Counted from the first letter of the stretch, positions 46,328 to 56,394 are shown. The stretch: DNA of 64,000 nucleotides from Wohlfahrtiimonas chitiniclastica DSM 18708 (GCF_000375345.1 NZ_AQXD01000002.1:342267-406266); one strand, 5' to 3'. Numbers and translations are program-made. Notes: generated from the sequence alone by a model not told the origin.

Positions 46328-47143
46328 ATGCTCTCAAAGAATCAAGAAAAGTGGCTTAAAGAAGGTCGAGGTCAAGGTGAACTAGCTGATTATAAACCTT
46401 GGATAAAAATTTCTGATATATCTTCATCAGGCCGATCACATCGTGTTTTTGGACATAAAACAAGACGTACTCATCATTTGATGTCAGATTTAGAATTAGC
46501 AATATTTTTATTTCTCGAGTGGAATTCTAAAGTTATAGATATCCGAGAGCAATTTCCTCTTAAATTTGATGAGACTATTGAAATTGCAGAGTACATACAG
46601 GTAAAACATCCTGCAATTGGAGGCAATGTTCATGTTATGACATCAGACTTTTATGTTGTTAGCTCTGATAAAAAATTTAGTCAACTTGTTTTGCAGGCAA
46701 AATATGCAAATGAACTAAAGAAACCCCGAGTCATAGAGAAATTAGAGATAGAACGTCGATACTGGAATTCTAAAGGTATTCCATGGCAGATAGTTACTGA
46801 AAAAGATATACCGAAAGCTATTCAAAATAATATTAAATGGCTTTATCCAGAGGTGAGAGAAGACAGGTCCTTTGATGCTCAAGGTAATTTAATTTTTTAC
46901 GCTAATGAACTTGCTAAATATCCAGATAAAAAATTTATTGATTTGTGTAAAACCATAGATACTGCTTACTTCCATGAGGCAGGTAAATCTCTAAAAGAGC
47001 TAAGAACTCTACTAGGGTTGAGATTTTTTACATTTGATCTTCGTATAGATTTTAGAAAATTGAAATGTAATGATATTCAAATAAGTAACTCTCATTATTG
47101 GGAGTTGATATCTGAGGAGCTTAGATATGCTGCGAATCAATGA
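46328..47143 (+). CDS. tnsA: Tn7-like transposase endonuclease subunit TnsA
   Basis: TnsA cuts the 5' strands at the transposon ends and works with TnsB to give cut-and-paste movement. From the ATG at 46328 the protein is 271 residues, and it aligns by eye with Tn7 TnsA from EGRGQG through SSGRSHR, HHLMSDLELAIFL, IDIREQFPL and the closing EELRYAAN. The restriction-enzyme-like catalytic residues are E56, D107, Q123 and K125, matching E63, D114, Q130 and K132 of Tn7. Tn7 has VKP after the glutamine; here it is AKY. I reject the longer frame from 46289 because AAGAGG precedes 46328. It overlaps tnsB by 17 bases. Confidence 0.95.
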   Translation: MLSKNQEKWLKEGRGQGELADYKPWIKISDISSSGRSHRVFGHKTRRTHHLMSDLELAIFLFLEWNSKVIDIREQFPLKFDETIEIAEYIQVKHPAIGGNVHVMTSDFYVVSSDKKFSQLVLQAKYANELKKPRVIEKLEIERRYWNSKGIPWQIVTEKDIPKAIQNNIKWLYPEVREDRSFDAQGNLIFYANELAKYPDKKFIDLCKTIDTAYFHEAGKSLKELRTLLGLRFFTFDLRIDFRKLKCNDIQISNSHYWELISEELRYAANQ

Positions 47144-49229
47144 TGTTTACAATAACCAAGGTAAAAATTTTAGAATTTTAAAATACTTGTCTGAAGATAC
47201 TCTAGTTTGGATAGACATCGAAAAAGCCAAAGCGCTACCAGAATTAATCTCTTTAAGAAATTTAGTTGAATTGATAGAAGATGGAAGCTGTTATTTAATA
47301 GATGATCCCTTTAGTTATTTATTATTAGAGTCTCCAAAAGAAGGTACTACTGCTCAAATTAAAAGAGATAAAAATTTTCAGCTAATACAACCTGTTATTT
47401 CAGATGCTTTGTATTATCAACCAGAGACACGATCTCGATTAATTAATAATATTGTAAGCAATGATGGGTGTACAAATCAAACACTTTACCGTCTTATCAG
47501 AATGTACTGGCAAAGAGGCCAAGTGCCTAATGCACTACTTCCAAATTATAAAAATTCTGGGGCAAAAGGTAAGAAACGTATTGCCAAAAATAAAGAGTTA
47601 GGTAGGCCTAGAGTTTATAAGAAAGGGATGACTGCTGTGATTAACGAAGATATAGAAAGGCTTTTTTCTATCATCATCAATAAATACCTATTAAACGATA
47701 AGAAGTTTCCCGTTGTTTATGCATACCGAAAATTTAAGGTAATGTATCGTTCTCTAAATTCCGAAGCTAAAGAAGAAGATTTTCCTAGCATCTGGCAATT
47801 TAAATACTTTTATAGCAAGAATTTTACTTCTGTTCAGAAACTTAAAGCTAGGTATAACAAGATTAGCTATAACAAAGATGTGAGGCAGTTAAAGTCAACA
47901 GTTAATATGCAAGTTCTCGGCCCTGGTTCACGATATGAAATTGACGCTACAATTGCAGATATTTATCTGGTATCTGATTCAGATAGACAGAGCATTGTAG
48001 GTCGTCCAGTGATTTATTTTGTTACAGATGTATTCAGTCGTATGGTAGCAGGTTTTTATATTGGATTTGAAAATCCTTCCTATGCTACAAGTATTCAGGC
48101 TTTAGAAATGGCGGTATCAGATAAACAAAGTTACTGTAGCAAATATGGCATAAACATCACAGATGATAATTGGCCATGTATAGGTTTACCTGATGCTATT
48201 CTTGCAGATCGTGGTGAGCTATTGGGACATCAAATTGAGACCTTGGAAAAGAATTTTTCAGTTCGAATAGAAAATACACCGCCTTATCGTGGTGATTTAA
48301 AACCTATTGTAGAACGATATTTTAAAACCATGCAGGCAAAGTTTAAGCCATTTGCTCCTGGAGTAGTCACGGGGGTTAAAGAGAAAAAAAAGGGTGGAAA
48401 TGATTATCGTTTAGATGCTGCTTTAACAATCTCAGATTTTAAGAAAATTATTATTAATTCAATTTTAATGCATAACAATACTCATCAATTAAGTTACTAC
48501 GACAGAGATAGTGATATGCCTGCTGATTTACCCTTAGTTCCTATTGAATTATGGAATTGGGGGATACAGAATCGCACAGGCAGGCTTCGTTCGGTGTCGG
48601 CGAAAGCTTTATATATTGCGTTATTACCTCGAAAGAAAGCTACATTTTCAGATTTAGGTATTAAGCTCTTTGGTAATTATTATATTTGCTCTGAAATTAG
48701 AGAGCACGGGTGGTTACATCGGAAAAATACAATTAATAGACCCAAGTCACTTGAAGTTGCGTATGATCCTTTAGATGCGGATACAATTTATATATTTTAT
48801 GAGCAAAATAGTCTTAATTACTGGAAGGCTCATCTATCTGATCGCTCAAGAGAGTTTAAAGGTTGTAGTTTTTGGGAAGTGTGGCAAATACAAGAAGAAC
48901 AGAAAAAAACAGCAGCTTATCAGGAACTTAAAAGTAGTTTAGCATTGGAAATGCTTGAGCAAGAAAATGAAAAAATCATTCAGGAAGCCATCAATGCCAA
49001 GCCAAGAATAGTTAAAACCAAAGCAGATCAGTTAGCAAATATTAATAATAATAGGAAGAAAGCAAAAGATGATGAGCGTAAAGATAGACGAAAAAATAAA
49101 AGTCAACAAGGGACGTTAATTAGGTTATCTACAAGGAAGGTAGATAGTGATAATAAAGTAGACTTGAGTGATGAAGATTTAGCACTTAAATTTCCTATTT
49201 ATCATGATATTTTGTCTGAAGATGATTGA
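47127..49229 (+). CDS. tnsB: Tn7-like DDE transposase TnsB
   Basis: TnsB binds the transposon end boxes, cuts the 3' strands and joins them to the target. The 700-residue protein equals Tn7 TnsB in size. The DDE triad is D273 (in YEIDAT), D361 (in LADRGEL) and E396 (in KPIVERYF), identical in number to the residues reported for Tn7 TnsB. N-terminal helix-turn-helix regions and a basic, Lys-rich C-terminal tail (about 630-680) are present. The tail is the part that contacts TnsC in Tn7. The ATG lies inside tnsA, so the two are coupled. The triad and the ends suggest an active enzyme. Confidence 0.97.
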   Translation: MLRINDVYNNQGKNFRILKYLSEDTLVWIDIEKAKALPELISLRNLVELIEDGSCYLIDDPFSYLLLESPKEGTTAQIKRDKNFQLIQPVISDALYYQPETRSRLINNIVSNDGCTNQTLYRLIRMYWQRGQVPNALLPNYKNSGAKGKKRIAKNKELGRPRVYKKGMTAVINEDIERLFSIIINKYLLNDKKFPVVYAYRKFKVMYRSLNSEAKEEDFPSIWQFKYFYSKNFTSVQKLKARYNKISYNKDVRQLKSTVNMQVLGPGSRYEIDATIADIYLVSDSDRQSIVGRPVIYFVTDVFSRMVAGFYIGFENPSYATSIQALEMAVSDKQSYCSKYGINITDDNWPCIGLPDAILADRGELLGHQIETLEKNFSVRIENTPPYRGDLKPIVERYFKTMQAKFKPFAPGVVTGVKEKKKGGNDYRLDAALTISDFKKIIINSILMHNNTHQLSYYDRDSDMPADLPLVPIELWNWGIQNRTGRLRSVSAKALYIALLPRKKATFSDLGIKLFGNYYICSEIREHGWLHRKNTINRPKSLEVAYDPLDADTIYIFYEQNSLNYWKAHLSDRSREFKGCSFWEVWQIQEEQKKTAAYQELKSSLALEMLEQENEKIIQEAINAKPRIVKTKADQLANINNNRKKAKDDERKDRRKNKSQQGTLIRLSTRKVDSDNKVDLSDEDLALKFPIYHDILSEDD

Positions 49230-49247
49230 TTAGAGAAGGTCAAGATA

Positions 49248-50924
49248 ATGATGATTAATGCAGTTTATAAAGAAAGTTTTGGTGATTACAAGGGGAATCC
49301 ATTTATCGAGGCATTACCTCATATTTTAGAGCCAGTACAGGTGGCTAAAATCCTCAAGGGTCATATTGACTTTAATCAATCTGATTGCCAAGCGTCCTCA
49401 TCTGCACGAGCCCATTTGATTTCTCAGATGATGGGAAAATTTTTCCAACCTATTGACCGACATATTGATCTTGAGAAAAAATTATCAATAATGATTCGCC
49501 AAGGCTATGTGGGGCGTAATCTTAAAGATGGATCACTGAATACTCGACTTCAGAATGGTTATGAACGTTTGATGTCAGGCAAAGATGATGTTGTTTGTTT
49601 TCCTCAAGTAAATTCTACGGCTCTTAGTTTAGCATTTATAGGTTGCTCTGGTAGTGGCAAGACAACTACGCTTAACAAAATTCTATCAACTTATCCTCAG
49701 GTCATTTATCATCCTGAGTTTAATTTCACCCAAATAGTTTACCTAAGAATAGATTGTCCTCATGATGGCTCTCTTAAAAGCCTTTGCCTTCACTTTTTTA
49801 GAGCTATTGATCAAGCCTTAGATTCTAATTATGAACAGAAATATGCCTTAAAGCGTCACAGTGTAGAAACCCTACTCAATTTAATGCGCCAAATCTCTAA
49901 TCATCATGCCATAGGACTTTTAGTCATAGATGAAATTCAGCATCTTAGTGTTAATAAATCTGGTGGTGCTGAAAAAATGTTAAATTTTTTTGTGACACTA
50001 GTAAATACTGTAGGTCTTCCAGTGATTATGGTGGGGACCCCCAAAGCTAGATTTATTTTTGAGGGAGATTTAAGATCAGCTCGTCGTGGTGTAGGTTTTG
50101 GCTCTATTTTCTGGGAGCAGATGGCTCAAGAACCTAATATGACTTTGCCAGATGGTAGACTATATAAATCCGAATGGAATAGTTTTACAGATAATCTATG
50201 GAAATACCAATGGTTAAAAAAAGTAGATATTACATTATCTGATGAGATCAGAGAGCGTTGGTATGAGTTATCTCAAGGTATTTTAGATGTTGTTGTTAAG
50301 CTTTTTGTTCTTGCTCAGTTAAGAGCTATTGATTCGGGGATAGAACGCATTACTGTTAAATTATTGCAAACAACTTATGATGAGGATTTGAAGCCTATTC
50401 ATTCTATGATTGAGGCCTTAAAGTCTGGAAGAGCTGATAGAATCGCTCAATTTTCAGATTTGGTAGTGCCAGATATAGATAAAAAGTTATTACAACTTCA
50501 AAGTAAGTTAGGCCAAGAAAGTGCGGAGTTTGATGAGATATCAGAATATCAAGGCCATGAATTAAGTATTAGATTACATCGTATGTTAGTAGAAATGGGA
50601 TTGGACTCTCGTCTTTTAATTCCCACAGTTAACAGGGCTGTTTTTGAGTTGCCTGAAGCAGGTATTGCTGATTTAATACCCATCATTTTAGACTGGCTGA
50701 AAGAAGATAAGATAGAAATTACTTCATTAAAAAGCAATGTGAAGGCAAAAGGGGGGACAAAAATCTCAAAACCTATTAAGCAGAAAGAGTGGCATACATT
50801 AGATTCTGATGACTTACGTTTTCAGTTTACTCAAAGAGAAGAAGGTGAGCCATTTTATGAGTATTTAAGAGATAATACGTCGTTAATTTTTGAGATTGAC
50901 GATTGGCTACCTAAAGTAGGGTAA
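49248..50924 (+). CDS. tnsC: Tn7-like AAA+ regulator TnsC
   Basis: TnsC is the ATP-dependent switch that links target selection (TnsD or TnsE) to the TnsA-TnsB transposase and gives target immunity. The 558-residue protein has Walker A GCSGSGKTT (132-140), Walker B LLVIDEIQHL (224-233) and a sensor-like VGTPKA (262-267). NPFIEALP (17-24) near the N-terminus matches Tn7 TnsC. The ATG at 49248 is preceded by GAGAAGG; ATG 49251 is equally possible. tnsD follows after two bases. Confidence 0.95.
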   Translation: MMINAVYKESFGDYKGNPFIEALPHILEPVQVAKILKGHIDFNQSDCQASSSARAHLISQMMGKFFQPIDRHIDLEKKLSIMIRQGYVGRNLKDGSLNTRLQNGYERLMSGKDDVVCFPQVNSTALSLAFIGCSGSGKTTTLNKILSTYPQVIYHPEFNFTQIVYLRIDCPHDGSLKSLCLHFFRAIDQALDSNYEQKYALKRHSVETLLNLMRQISNHHAIGLLVIDEIQHLSVNKSGGAEKMLNFFVTLVNTVGLPVIMVGTPKARFIFEGDLRSARRGVGFGSIFWEQMAQEPNMTLPDGRLYKSEWNSFTDNLWKYQWLKKVDITLSDEIRERWYELSQGILDVVVKLFVLAQLRAIDSGIERITVKLLQTTYDEDLKPIHSMIEALKSGRADRIAQFSDLVVPDIDKKLLQLQSKLGQESAEFDEISEYQGHELSIRLHRMLVEMGLDSRLLIPTVNRAVFELPEAGIADLIPIILDWLKEDKIEITSLKSNVKAKGGTKISKPIKQKEWHTLDSDDLRFQFTQREEGEPFYEYLRDNTSLIFEIDDWLPKVG

Positions 50925-50926
50925 AT

Positions 50927-52483
50927 ATGATCAATCTTCCTATGCCGTATCCTGAAGAATTAATCTATAGTACAGTTGCAAGGTATAAAATTAGGACAGG
51001 GCTGATTAGTCCAAAGCAGCTGTTAGATGATGTTTTTGAAGATAGAGGTGTGGTTGCAACCGTTGATTTGCCTTGTCATTTATCTAAGATTCTTAGTCAT
51101 TATCCTCAAAATATTTTTAACCTACATCATTTAGTACATCAGCATACTCTTTTTCTTTTGTACGCTCCATTTATTCCTGAAAATAGAAGGCAGGAGTGTT
51201 TAAAATGGATGTCTGGATATTCGCAAGGTGCAATACATTTATCTATTGGTCGCAATGCATCTAGGCTTCCTTCCTTAAAGTATATTCGTTACTGTCCCCA
51301 ATGTTTTGATGAGCAGTTTAAAATACATGGTGAATGGTATTGGGCGCGTATTTGGCAGATTTCAGGAGCTAATTGCTGTATCAAACATGGCAATAAATTA
51401 GTAGATTCGTTAATCGAGTATAGACCAGCTTCTCGGCATGATTTTATTGCACCTAATACTAGAAATTGTCTAATATATAAGCAAGAGAGTGCTAGTGAAT
51501 ATGATCTGTTTATTACATCTAAGATAGCTGAACTATTATCTTTAGGTGTTCAAGTTTCTCCTGATTTAATGCAATGGACAGCCTTTTATCAAGGTTTAGC
51601 TCGCTCCTATGATTGTATTAAGGGTTCTCAACATATAGATCATCAGCGTATTATAGAGAAAGTAAAGAAAAGGTGGTCGTTAGAATTTTTAGAGCAAAAT
51701 AACTTAAATAAGCTTGATTGTGAAACAGGCTGGCTTCGAGGTATTTTTCGAAAGCATCGTAAGTCATTTAGTTATATGGAACATATTATTGCTATTGAAT
51801 CTATGTTAGAAGGTCAGGCATGGACTTTTTCAGAAATTATCGCTGAAGTAAAAAATCAGCCATTTAAACAGCTTCTATATAAAGACCAAACTAAAAATAT
51901 ACATAAAGTTGATATGGCAATGATTGAAGAAAATCGTAATCTTTGGTTAAAGTTGATAGAGAATAATAAGTCTTCTGTTAAAGAAGCTAGGAAAGCCCAT
52001 CAAGCACTGTATGCCTGGTTGTATCGAAATGATCAGCAATGGCTTATGAAGACTAATAAAAGATATCATCAGTATTATATACCTAAAGGACTCATAGTTG
52101 ACTGGGAAAAGCGAGATGTTGAGTTAGTAAAATCTTTGATTAGCCTAGATAAGCAAATTTATATGGATTTAATATTGCCTCGTAAATCCAAAAAATGGTG
52201 GATGCAACAAATTGGTGCTGTTTCTCTGATTGAGAAAAATTTGGATAAGCTACCCAAAGTATCCAAATTTTTAGGTCAATGTAGTGAAGATATTAGTGAT
52301 TATCAAATAAGGCGGTTAAGTCGAGTTTTAATTGATAGCTTTTTAAACAAAGAATATCTACAGCGTTGGGAAGTGTTACGACTAGCTAGATTAAGTGATG
52401 AGAGAATTAGTCCTGAAGCCAATCAATTTTTAGCTGAGGTACATAATATTGTGAATCAACAAATTAAAAAGGTGAGTATATGA
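50927..52483 (+). CDS. tnsD: Tn7-like target selector TnsD (TniQ family)
   Basis: TnsD binds the end of glmS and directs insertion just beyond it, which fits the location of this element. The 518-residue protein has the TniQ opening MPYPEELIYSTVARYKIRTG. The CCCH zinc finger is C123, C126, C151 and H154 (YCPQC, then CCIKH), close to the Tn7 spacing. A long C-terminal DNA-binding region follows. It overlaps tnsE by ATGA. Its presence together with the attTn7 insertion is self-consistent. Confidence 0.95.
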   Translation: MINLPMPYPEELIYSTVARYKIRTGLISPKQLLDDVFEDRGVVATVDLPCHLSKILSHYPQNIFNLHHLVHQHTLFLLYAPFIPENRRQECLKWMSGYSQGAIHLSIGRNASRLPSLKYIRYCPQCFDEQFKIHGEWYWARIWQISGANCCIKHGNKLVDSLIEYRPASRHDFIAPNTRNCLIYKQESASEYDLFITSKIAELLSLGVQVSPDLMQWTAFYQGLARSYDCIKGSQHIDHQRIIEKVKKRWSLEFLEQNNLNKLDCETGWLRGIFRKHRKSFSYMEHIIAIESMLEGQAWTFSEIIAEVKNQPFKQLLYKDQTKNIHKVDMAMIEENRNLWLKLIENNKSSVKEARKAHQALYAWLYRNDQQWLMKTNKRYHQYYIPKGLIVDWEKRDVELVKSLISLDKQIYMDLILPRKSKKWWMQQIGAVSLIEKNLDKLPKVSKFLGQCSEDISDYQIRRLSRVLIDSFLNKEYLQRWEVLRLARLSDERISPEANQFLAEVHNIVNQQIKKVSI

Positions 52484-54042
52484 AAGTAAAAGGCTGCCCA
52501 GAAGACTCCCAAATACGGTATATTGCTAATATTTTTAAGTTTCGTGATTTAAAATCGTGGAATATTGAGCTATGTATAAGAAGTGATGGAAAAGATCAGA
52601 TATTGCATACTCGGTTGTCAAATTTACCAGCTATTGCAAAGAGAAGGATTATAAATCCATCAGATGGGCAATCTCGTAAAGGAGGATATCCATTTATTTT
52701 GAAAAATATTTCTACTTCTAATTGGCGTATAGATGTTGATTCAGAGTGTATAGGCAATACCTTTGTATTTGACTATATTACATCAGACGAACCAGCTATA
52801 ACCGTTCACATACCTCACATAGAGTTTGCACGAGTTTTATTTTTCCATAATACTTATCTTGCGCGAAACTGTATAGATCATGGGCTATTGAATAGAGAAT
52901 TTTGGGTTCAAGATAGACAAGATGACTTAGTGTTAGTAAATGTATTGCCCATAGGAACTTTGCCTTTAAAAATTTTTGAGAATGAAGGTCAAAGGCGTTT
53001 ATTAGCATGGATATTACTAGATGATAATGCTCGTTGTTCGTATGAAAGCATCGCTAGGTATTTTATACAAGATGCTAAAGACAATAAAGATAAAAAGGTA
53101 TGGTATTTTCAATTTGATCCTCCGAAATTAGAAAATATTTCATTAGAGGTTAGAGGCTGGATGGATAAGAAGACTGGTAACTACCATGTTTATGAAATTA
53201 TAAGTATCAGCAATATTCCATCTCACCTGCCTAAAAAAGTACACTTTTTTAGTGAGAAATTCAAAATTGGTACGGGCGGGAGGGCGAGTGGTGGATCTAG
53301 GCCAACTGGTTCATTGGATAGTACTACGATTGATGATCAACAAGAAGCAGATATCGATACTAAGTCAAAAACGATAGATATTCCAACAACCTCCTTTAGT
53401 TTTGCTAGTCCTGTCGAAACTCGAAAGGTTATCAAAAAAAGAGTGTCAAGTGCACAAGGAACAGAAAATGAAGAACATAGTGAATTTGTAGAGTTAGATG
53501 TCAGTACAGATGAAGCTACGATTGAAGGCACTGCATGTCAAGCAGACTTTTCTGGTCTAGACGATGATAGTGATATTTTAGAACTTTATATGAAAAGATT
53601 TGAAGCATTTAAACTACTCATTAAAAGACTTGCAGAACGACCTAATATTCACTGCACTGAAAAATTATATTTTTTATCTGCTGTTGGGCGTTCTCGGCTA
53701 CATAGAACGATAGACGGTAATAATCGATCTGTGCTTGAGGTTAGAGTTGAGACAGGTGCTGCTCAATTTATCATCTTAGAAATAGATACGAGGGATAACT
53801 ATAAGTCAGTATCAACTTTGATATTAAAGATTGATGATATCAATGTTTGGAATGAGAATATTGATGAGATATTGAAAGCTATAGTCCAGAAGTCGCTAGG
53901 ATGGCCGAAAGTTAGTTGTTTAGAAAAATTCGGCACCGTTCATACTTTAAATCATCCTCAAGGCATCTTGGAGTTAACCGAGGCTAGCGAAGATTTTATT
54001 AATTGGCAAAGAAGATTATGTCAAGTTTTGAGTATTGTTTAG
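52480..54042 (+). CDS. tnsE: Tn7-like target selector TnsE
   Basis: TnsE directs Tn7 to replicating and conjugal DNA by contacts with the sliding clamp and 3'-recessed ends. This 520-residue protein is the fifth gene of the operon, has the size expected for TnsE (about 540), and has no enzymatic motif. A Gly/Ser-rich, then acidic linker (from about residue 262, GTGGRASGGSRPTGS) separates an N-terminal from a C-terminal domain. The assignment rests on position, size and general look rather than on a motif. It would give the element a second, plasmid-directed route. Confidence 0.85.
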   Translation: MKVKGCPEDSQIRYIANIFKFRDLKSWNIELCIRSDGKDQILHTRLSNLPAIAKRRIINPSDGQSRKGGYPFILKNISTSNWRIDVDSECIGNTFVFDYITSDEPAITVHIPHIEFARVLFFHNTYLARNCIDHGLLNREFWVQDRQDDLVLVNVLPIGTLPLKIFENEGQRRLLAWILLDDNARCSYESIARYFIQDAKDNKDKKVWYFQFDPPKLENISLEVRGWMDKKTGNYHVYEIISISNIPSHLPKKVHFFSEKFKIGTGGRASGGSRPTGSLDSTTIDDQQEADIDTKSKTIDIPTTSFSFASPVETRKVIKKRVSSAQGTENEEHSEFVELDVSTDEATIEGTACQADFSGLDDDSDILELYMKRFEAFKLLIKRLAERPNIHCTEKLYFLSAVGRSRLHRTIDGNNRSVLEVRVETGAAQFIILEIDTRDNYKSVSTLILKIDDINVWNENIDEILKAIVQKSLGWPKVSCLEKFGTVHTLNHPQGILELTEASEDFINWQRRLCQVLSIV

Positions 54043-54126
54043 CAGTATGACTATAGGGCTTATACATTCTGTGATTACTTAAGATATTATATTATTGATT
54101 GTTAAAAATAAAACTTATTATTTGTG

Positions 54127-54154
54127 TTGATTGATTGATTGATTGATTGATTGA
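54127..54154 (+). repeat. Tetranucleotide tandem repeat (TTGA)7
   Basis: Seven perfect TTGA copies lie 87 bases before the exporter gene start. The fourth copy (54139-54142) is the start of the -35 TTGATT of the candidate promoter. Such repeats change length by strand slippage. The rest of the tnsE-exporter gap holds no gene. Confidence 0.92.
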
Positions 54155-54166
54155 TTTAGTTATAAT
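54139..54166 (+). promoter_or_regulatory. Candidate promoter of the type I secretion genes
   Basis: A perfect TATAAT (54161-54166) follows TTGATT (54139-54144) at 16 bases. The -35 lies in the TTGA repeat. The predicted start near 54173 leaves a leader of about 68 bases to the ATG at 54241, with GGAAG at 54226-54230. Confidence 0.6.
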
Positions 54167-54240
54167 TATAAAAAATATTTAACTAGTAAAAGACCATTAT
54201 TCTATTAAATTTTTCAATATAAATCGGAAGTATAATAAAT

Positions 54241-56382
54241 ATGTCAGTATCAGAAGTAGAGGATTCACTGTCAGATCAACCCATTGATTTGGCATTACGA
54301 GGATTGGTTTTATTGGCAGGTTTTCATGGCATTGCTGTTAATGCAGAAGATATTAGCCATCAGTATGATGTTGAAGGTAAAGGGCTCACACAATCGCAAT
54401 GGTTGTTAGCGGCTAAACACCTCGAACTTAAAGCAAAATGCATTAAACAACTCAACAGTCGCTTACACTTAGCAGCGCTCCCAGCGTTAGCATGGCGAGA
54501 AGATGGTGAACACTTCATCATTGCCCGGGTAGATGATGAACAAGTATTGATTCATGATTTAAGAACAGGCAAGCCTCAGATGTTATCCCGTGAGGAGTTT
54601 GATGTTTGTTATGAAGGTCGCATCATTGTTGTGGCTTCTCGTGCCTCTATTTTAGGCGAACTCCGTAAGTTTGATTTCACATGGTTTATTCCTGCTGTCA
54701 TTAAATACCGTAAAATTTTAGGTGAAGTTCTATTAATTTCTGTATTTGTACAGTTATTTGCTTTAGTGACGCCACTCTTTTTCCAAGTGGTGATGGATAA
54801 AGTATTAGTACATCGTGGTTTAACTACTTTAGATGTCATTGTCATTGGCTTAGTTGTCATTACATTGTTTGATGTGGTGTTGAATGGTTTAAGAACCTAT
54901 ATCTTTGCCCATACCACAAGCCGTATTGATGTTGAATTGGGTGCTCGACTATTCAGACATATGTTGGCTTTGCCCATCTCTTATTTTGAATCACGCCGTG
55001 TGGGTGAAACTGTTGCCCGTATTCGTGAGTTAGAACAGATCCGTAACTTCTTAACAGGGCAGGCCTTAACTTCTTTATTGGACTTATTGTTCTCATTCAT
55101 ATTCATTGCTGTGATGCTTTATTACAGCGTTTGGTTAACGATGGTGGTTTTGGCTTCATTACCTTGTTATGCAATTTGGTCTGCTTTCATCAGCCCAGTT
55201 CTTCGTGCGCGTTTACATGATAAATTCCAAAAGAGTGCTCATAACCAATCATTTTTGGTGGAATCAGTCAGTGGTGTCGGCACCATTAAAGCGATGGCAG
55301 TTGAACCACAAGCAACCACACAGTGGGATAAACAGTTAGCTGCTTATGTTCACTCAAGCTTTCGTGTTACGCGTTTAGCCACCATTGGTCAACAAGGTGT
55401 GCAACTGATTCAAAAGATTGTCTCTGTGATGACACTATGGTTAGGGGCTCAACTTGTTATTAAAGGTGAAATGACAGTGGGTCAATTGATTGCCTTTAAT
55501 ATGCTCGCAGGGCAAGTGGCAGCACCGATTGTAAGATTAGCTCAGCTATGGCAGGACTTTCAGCAAGTAGGTATCTCGGTTGCTCGCTTAGGGGATATTT
55601 TAAATACTCCGACAGAAAATCCTAAAAGCCAGTTGGCATTGCCACCCATTAAAGGTGACATCACTTTTGAAAATATCGTGTTCCGCTATCGTCCCGATGG
55701 CCCTGAAATTTTAAAAAATACTAACCTTACCATTCAAGCAGGTGAGATCATCGGCATCGTAGGTCGATCAGGTTCAGGTAAAAGTACATTAACCAAATTA
55801 GTCCAACGGCTTTATGTCCCTGAGCGAGGGCGAGTGCTCATTGATGGCAATGATCTATCTTTGGCTGATCCTGCATGGCTGCGCCGTCAGATTGGTGTAG
55901 TGCTGCAAGAGAACTTATTATTCAATCGATCCGTCAAAGATAATATTGCACTCTCTGATCCTGGTATGACATTAGAACGTGTGATGGCTGCTGCTAAATT
56001 GGCAGGTGCTCATGACTTTATCATGGAACTCCCAGAAGGCTATGACACCATGGTAGGCGAACATGGTTCCACACTGTCAGGTGGTCAAAGACAACGCATC
56101 GCCATTGCTCGTGCATTGATTGGCAATCCTAGAATATTAATCTTTGATGAAGCAACGAGTGCTTTAGATTATGAATCTGAACATGCCATCATGAAGAATA
56201 TGAAAGATATCTGCCGTGGTCGTACAGTATTGATCATTGCCCATCGCCTATCCACAGTGCGGATGGCAACTAGAATCATTGCGATGGATAAAGGTGTCAT
56301 TGTGGAAGAAGGTAAACACGATGACTTATTGAAAAAAGAGAACGGTTACTACGCCTATCTCCACCAGTTACAGAATGGCTAA
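54241..56382 (+). CDS. Type I secretion ABC transporter/permease (HlyB-like)
   Basis: This 713-residue inner-membrane ATPase resembles HlyB, the exporter of RTX proteins, through most of its length. Residues 14-130 form a C39-like domain ([31 protein letters not shown]). The catalytic cysteine is absent, so it is a docking domain, not a peptidase. A transmembrane region (about 155-430, [45 protein letters not shown]) and a nucleotide-binding domain follow. The latter has Walker [10 protein letters not shown] (508-516), signature LSGGQRQR (612-619) and Walker B ILIFDE (632-637). It leads an operon with the adaptor, 12 bases apart. G+C is closer to the core genome than in the tns genes. Confidence 0.95.
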   Translation: MSVSEVEDSLSDQPIDLALRGLVLLAGFHGIAVNAEDISHQYDVEGKGLTQSQWLLAAKHLELKAKCIKQLNSRLHLAALPALAWREDGEHFIIARVDDEQVLIHDLRTGKPQMLSREEFDVCYEGRIIVVASRASILGELRKFDFTWFIPAVIKYRKILGEVLLISVFVQLFALVTPLFFQVVMDKVLVHRGLTTLDVIVIGLVVITLFDVVLNGLRTYIFAHTTSRIDVELGARLFRHMLALPISYFESRRVGETVARIRELEQIRNFLTGQALTSLLDLLFSFIFIAVMLYYSVWLTMVVLASLPCYAIWSAFISPVLRARLHDKFQKSAHNQSFLVESVSGVGTIKAMAVEPQATTQWDKQLAAYVHSSFRVTRLATIGQQGVQLIQKIVSVMTLWLGAQLVIKGEMTVGQLIAFNMLAGQVAAPIVRLAQLWQDFQQVGISVARLGDILNTPTENPKSQLALPPIKGDITFENIVFRYRPDGPEILKNTNLTIQAGEIIGIVGRSGSGKSTLTKLVQRLYVPERGRVLIDGNDLSLADPAWLRRQIGVVLQENLLFNRSVKDNIALSDPGMTLERVMAAAKLAGAHDFIMELPEGYDTMVGEHGSTLSGGQRQRIAIARALIGNPRILIFDEATSALDYESEHAIMKNMKDICRGRTVLIIAHRLSTVRMATRIIAMDKGVIVEEGKHDDLLKKENGYYAYLHQLQNG

Positions 56383-56394
56383 GGAGATTAAACC

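Noticed and set aside
54127..54154. TTGA repeat as a CRISPR array
   Set aside because: The units are four bases without spacers; it is a simple tandem repeat.
54043..54240. Left end of the Tn7-like element directly after tnsE
   Set aside because: No AATAAAGT-type boxes, no inverted TGT/ACA terminus and no second TCAGT copy with flanking host sequence are visible here.
54280..54640. C39 peptidase activity of the HlyB-like exporter
   Set aside because: The domain is present, but the catalytic cysteine position is occupied by other residues, so it is a non-cleaving domain as in HlyB.
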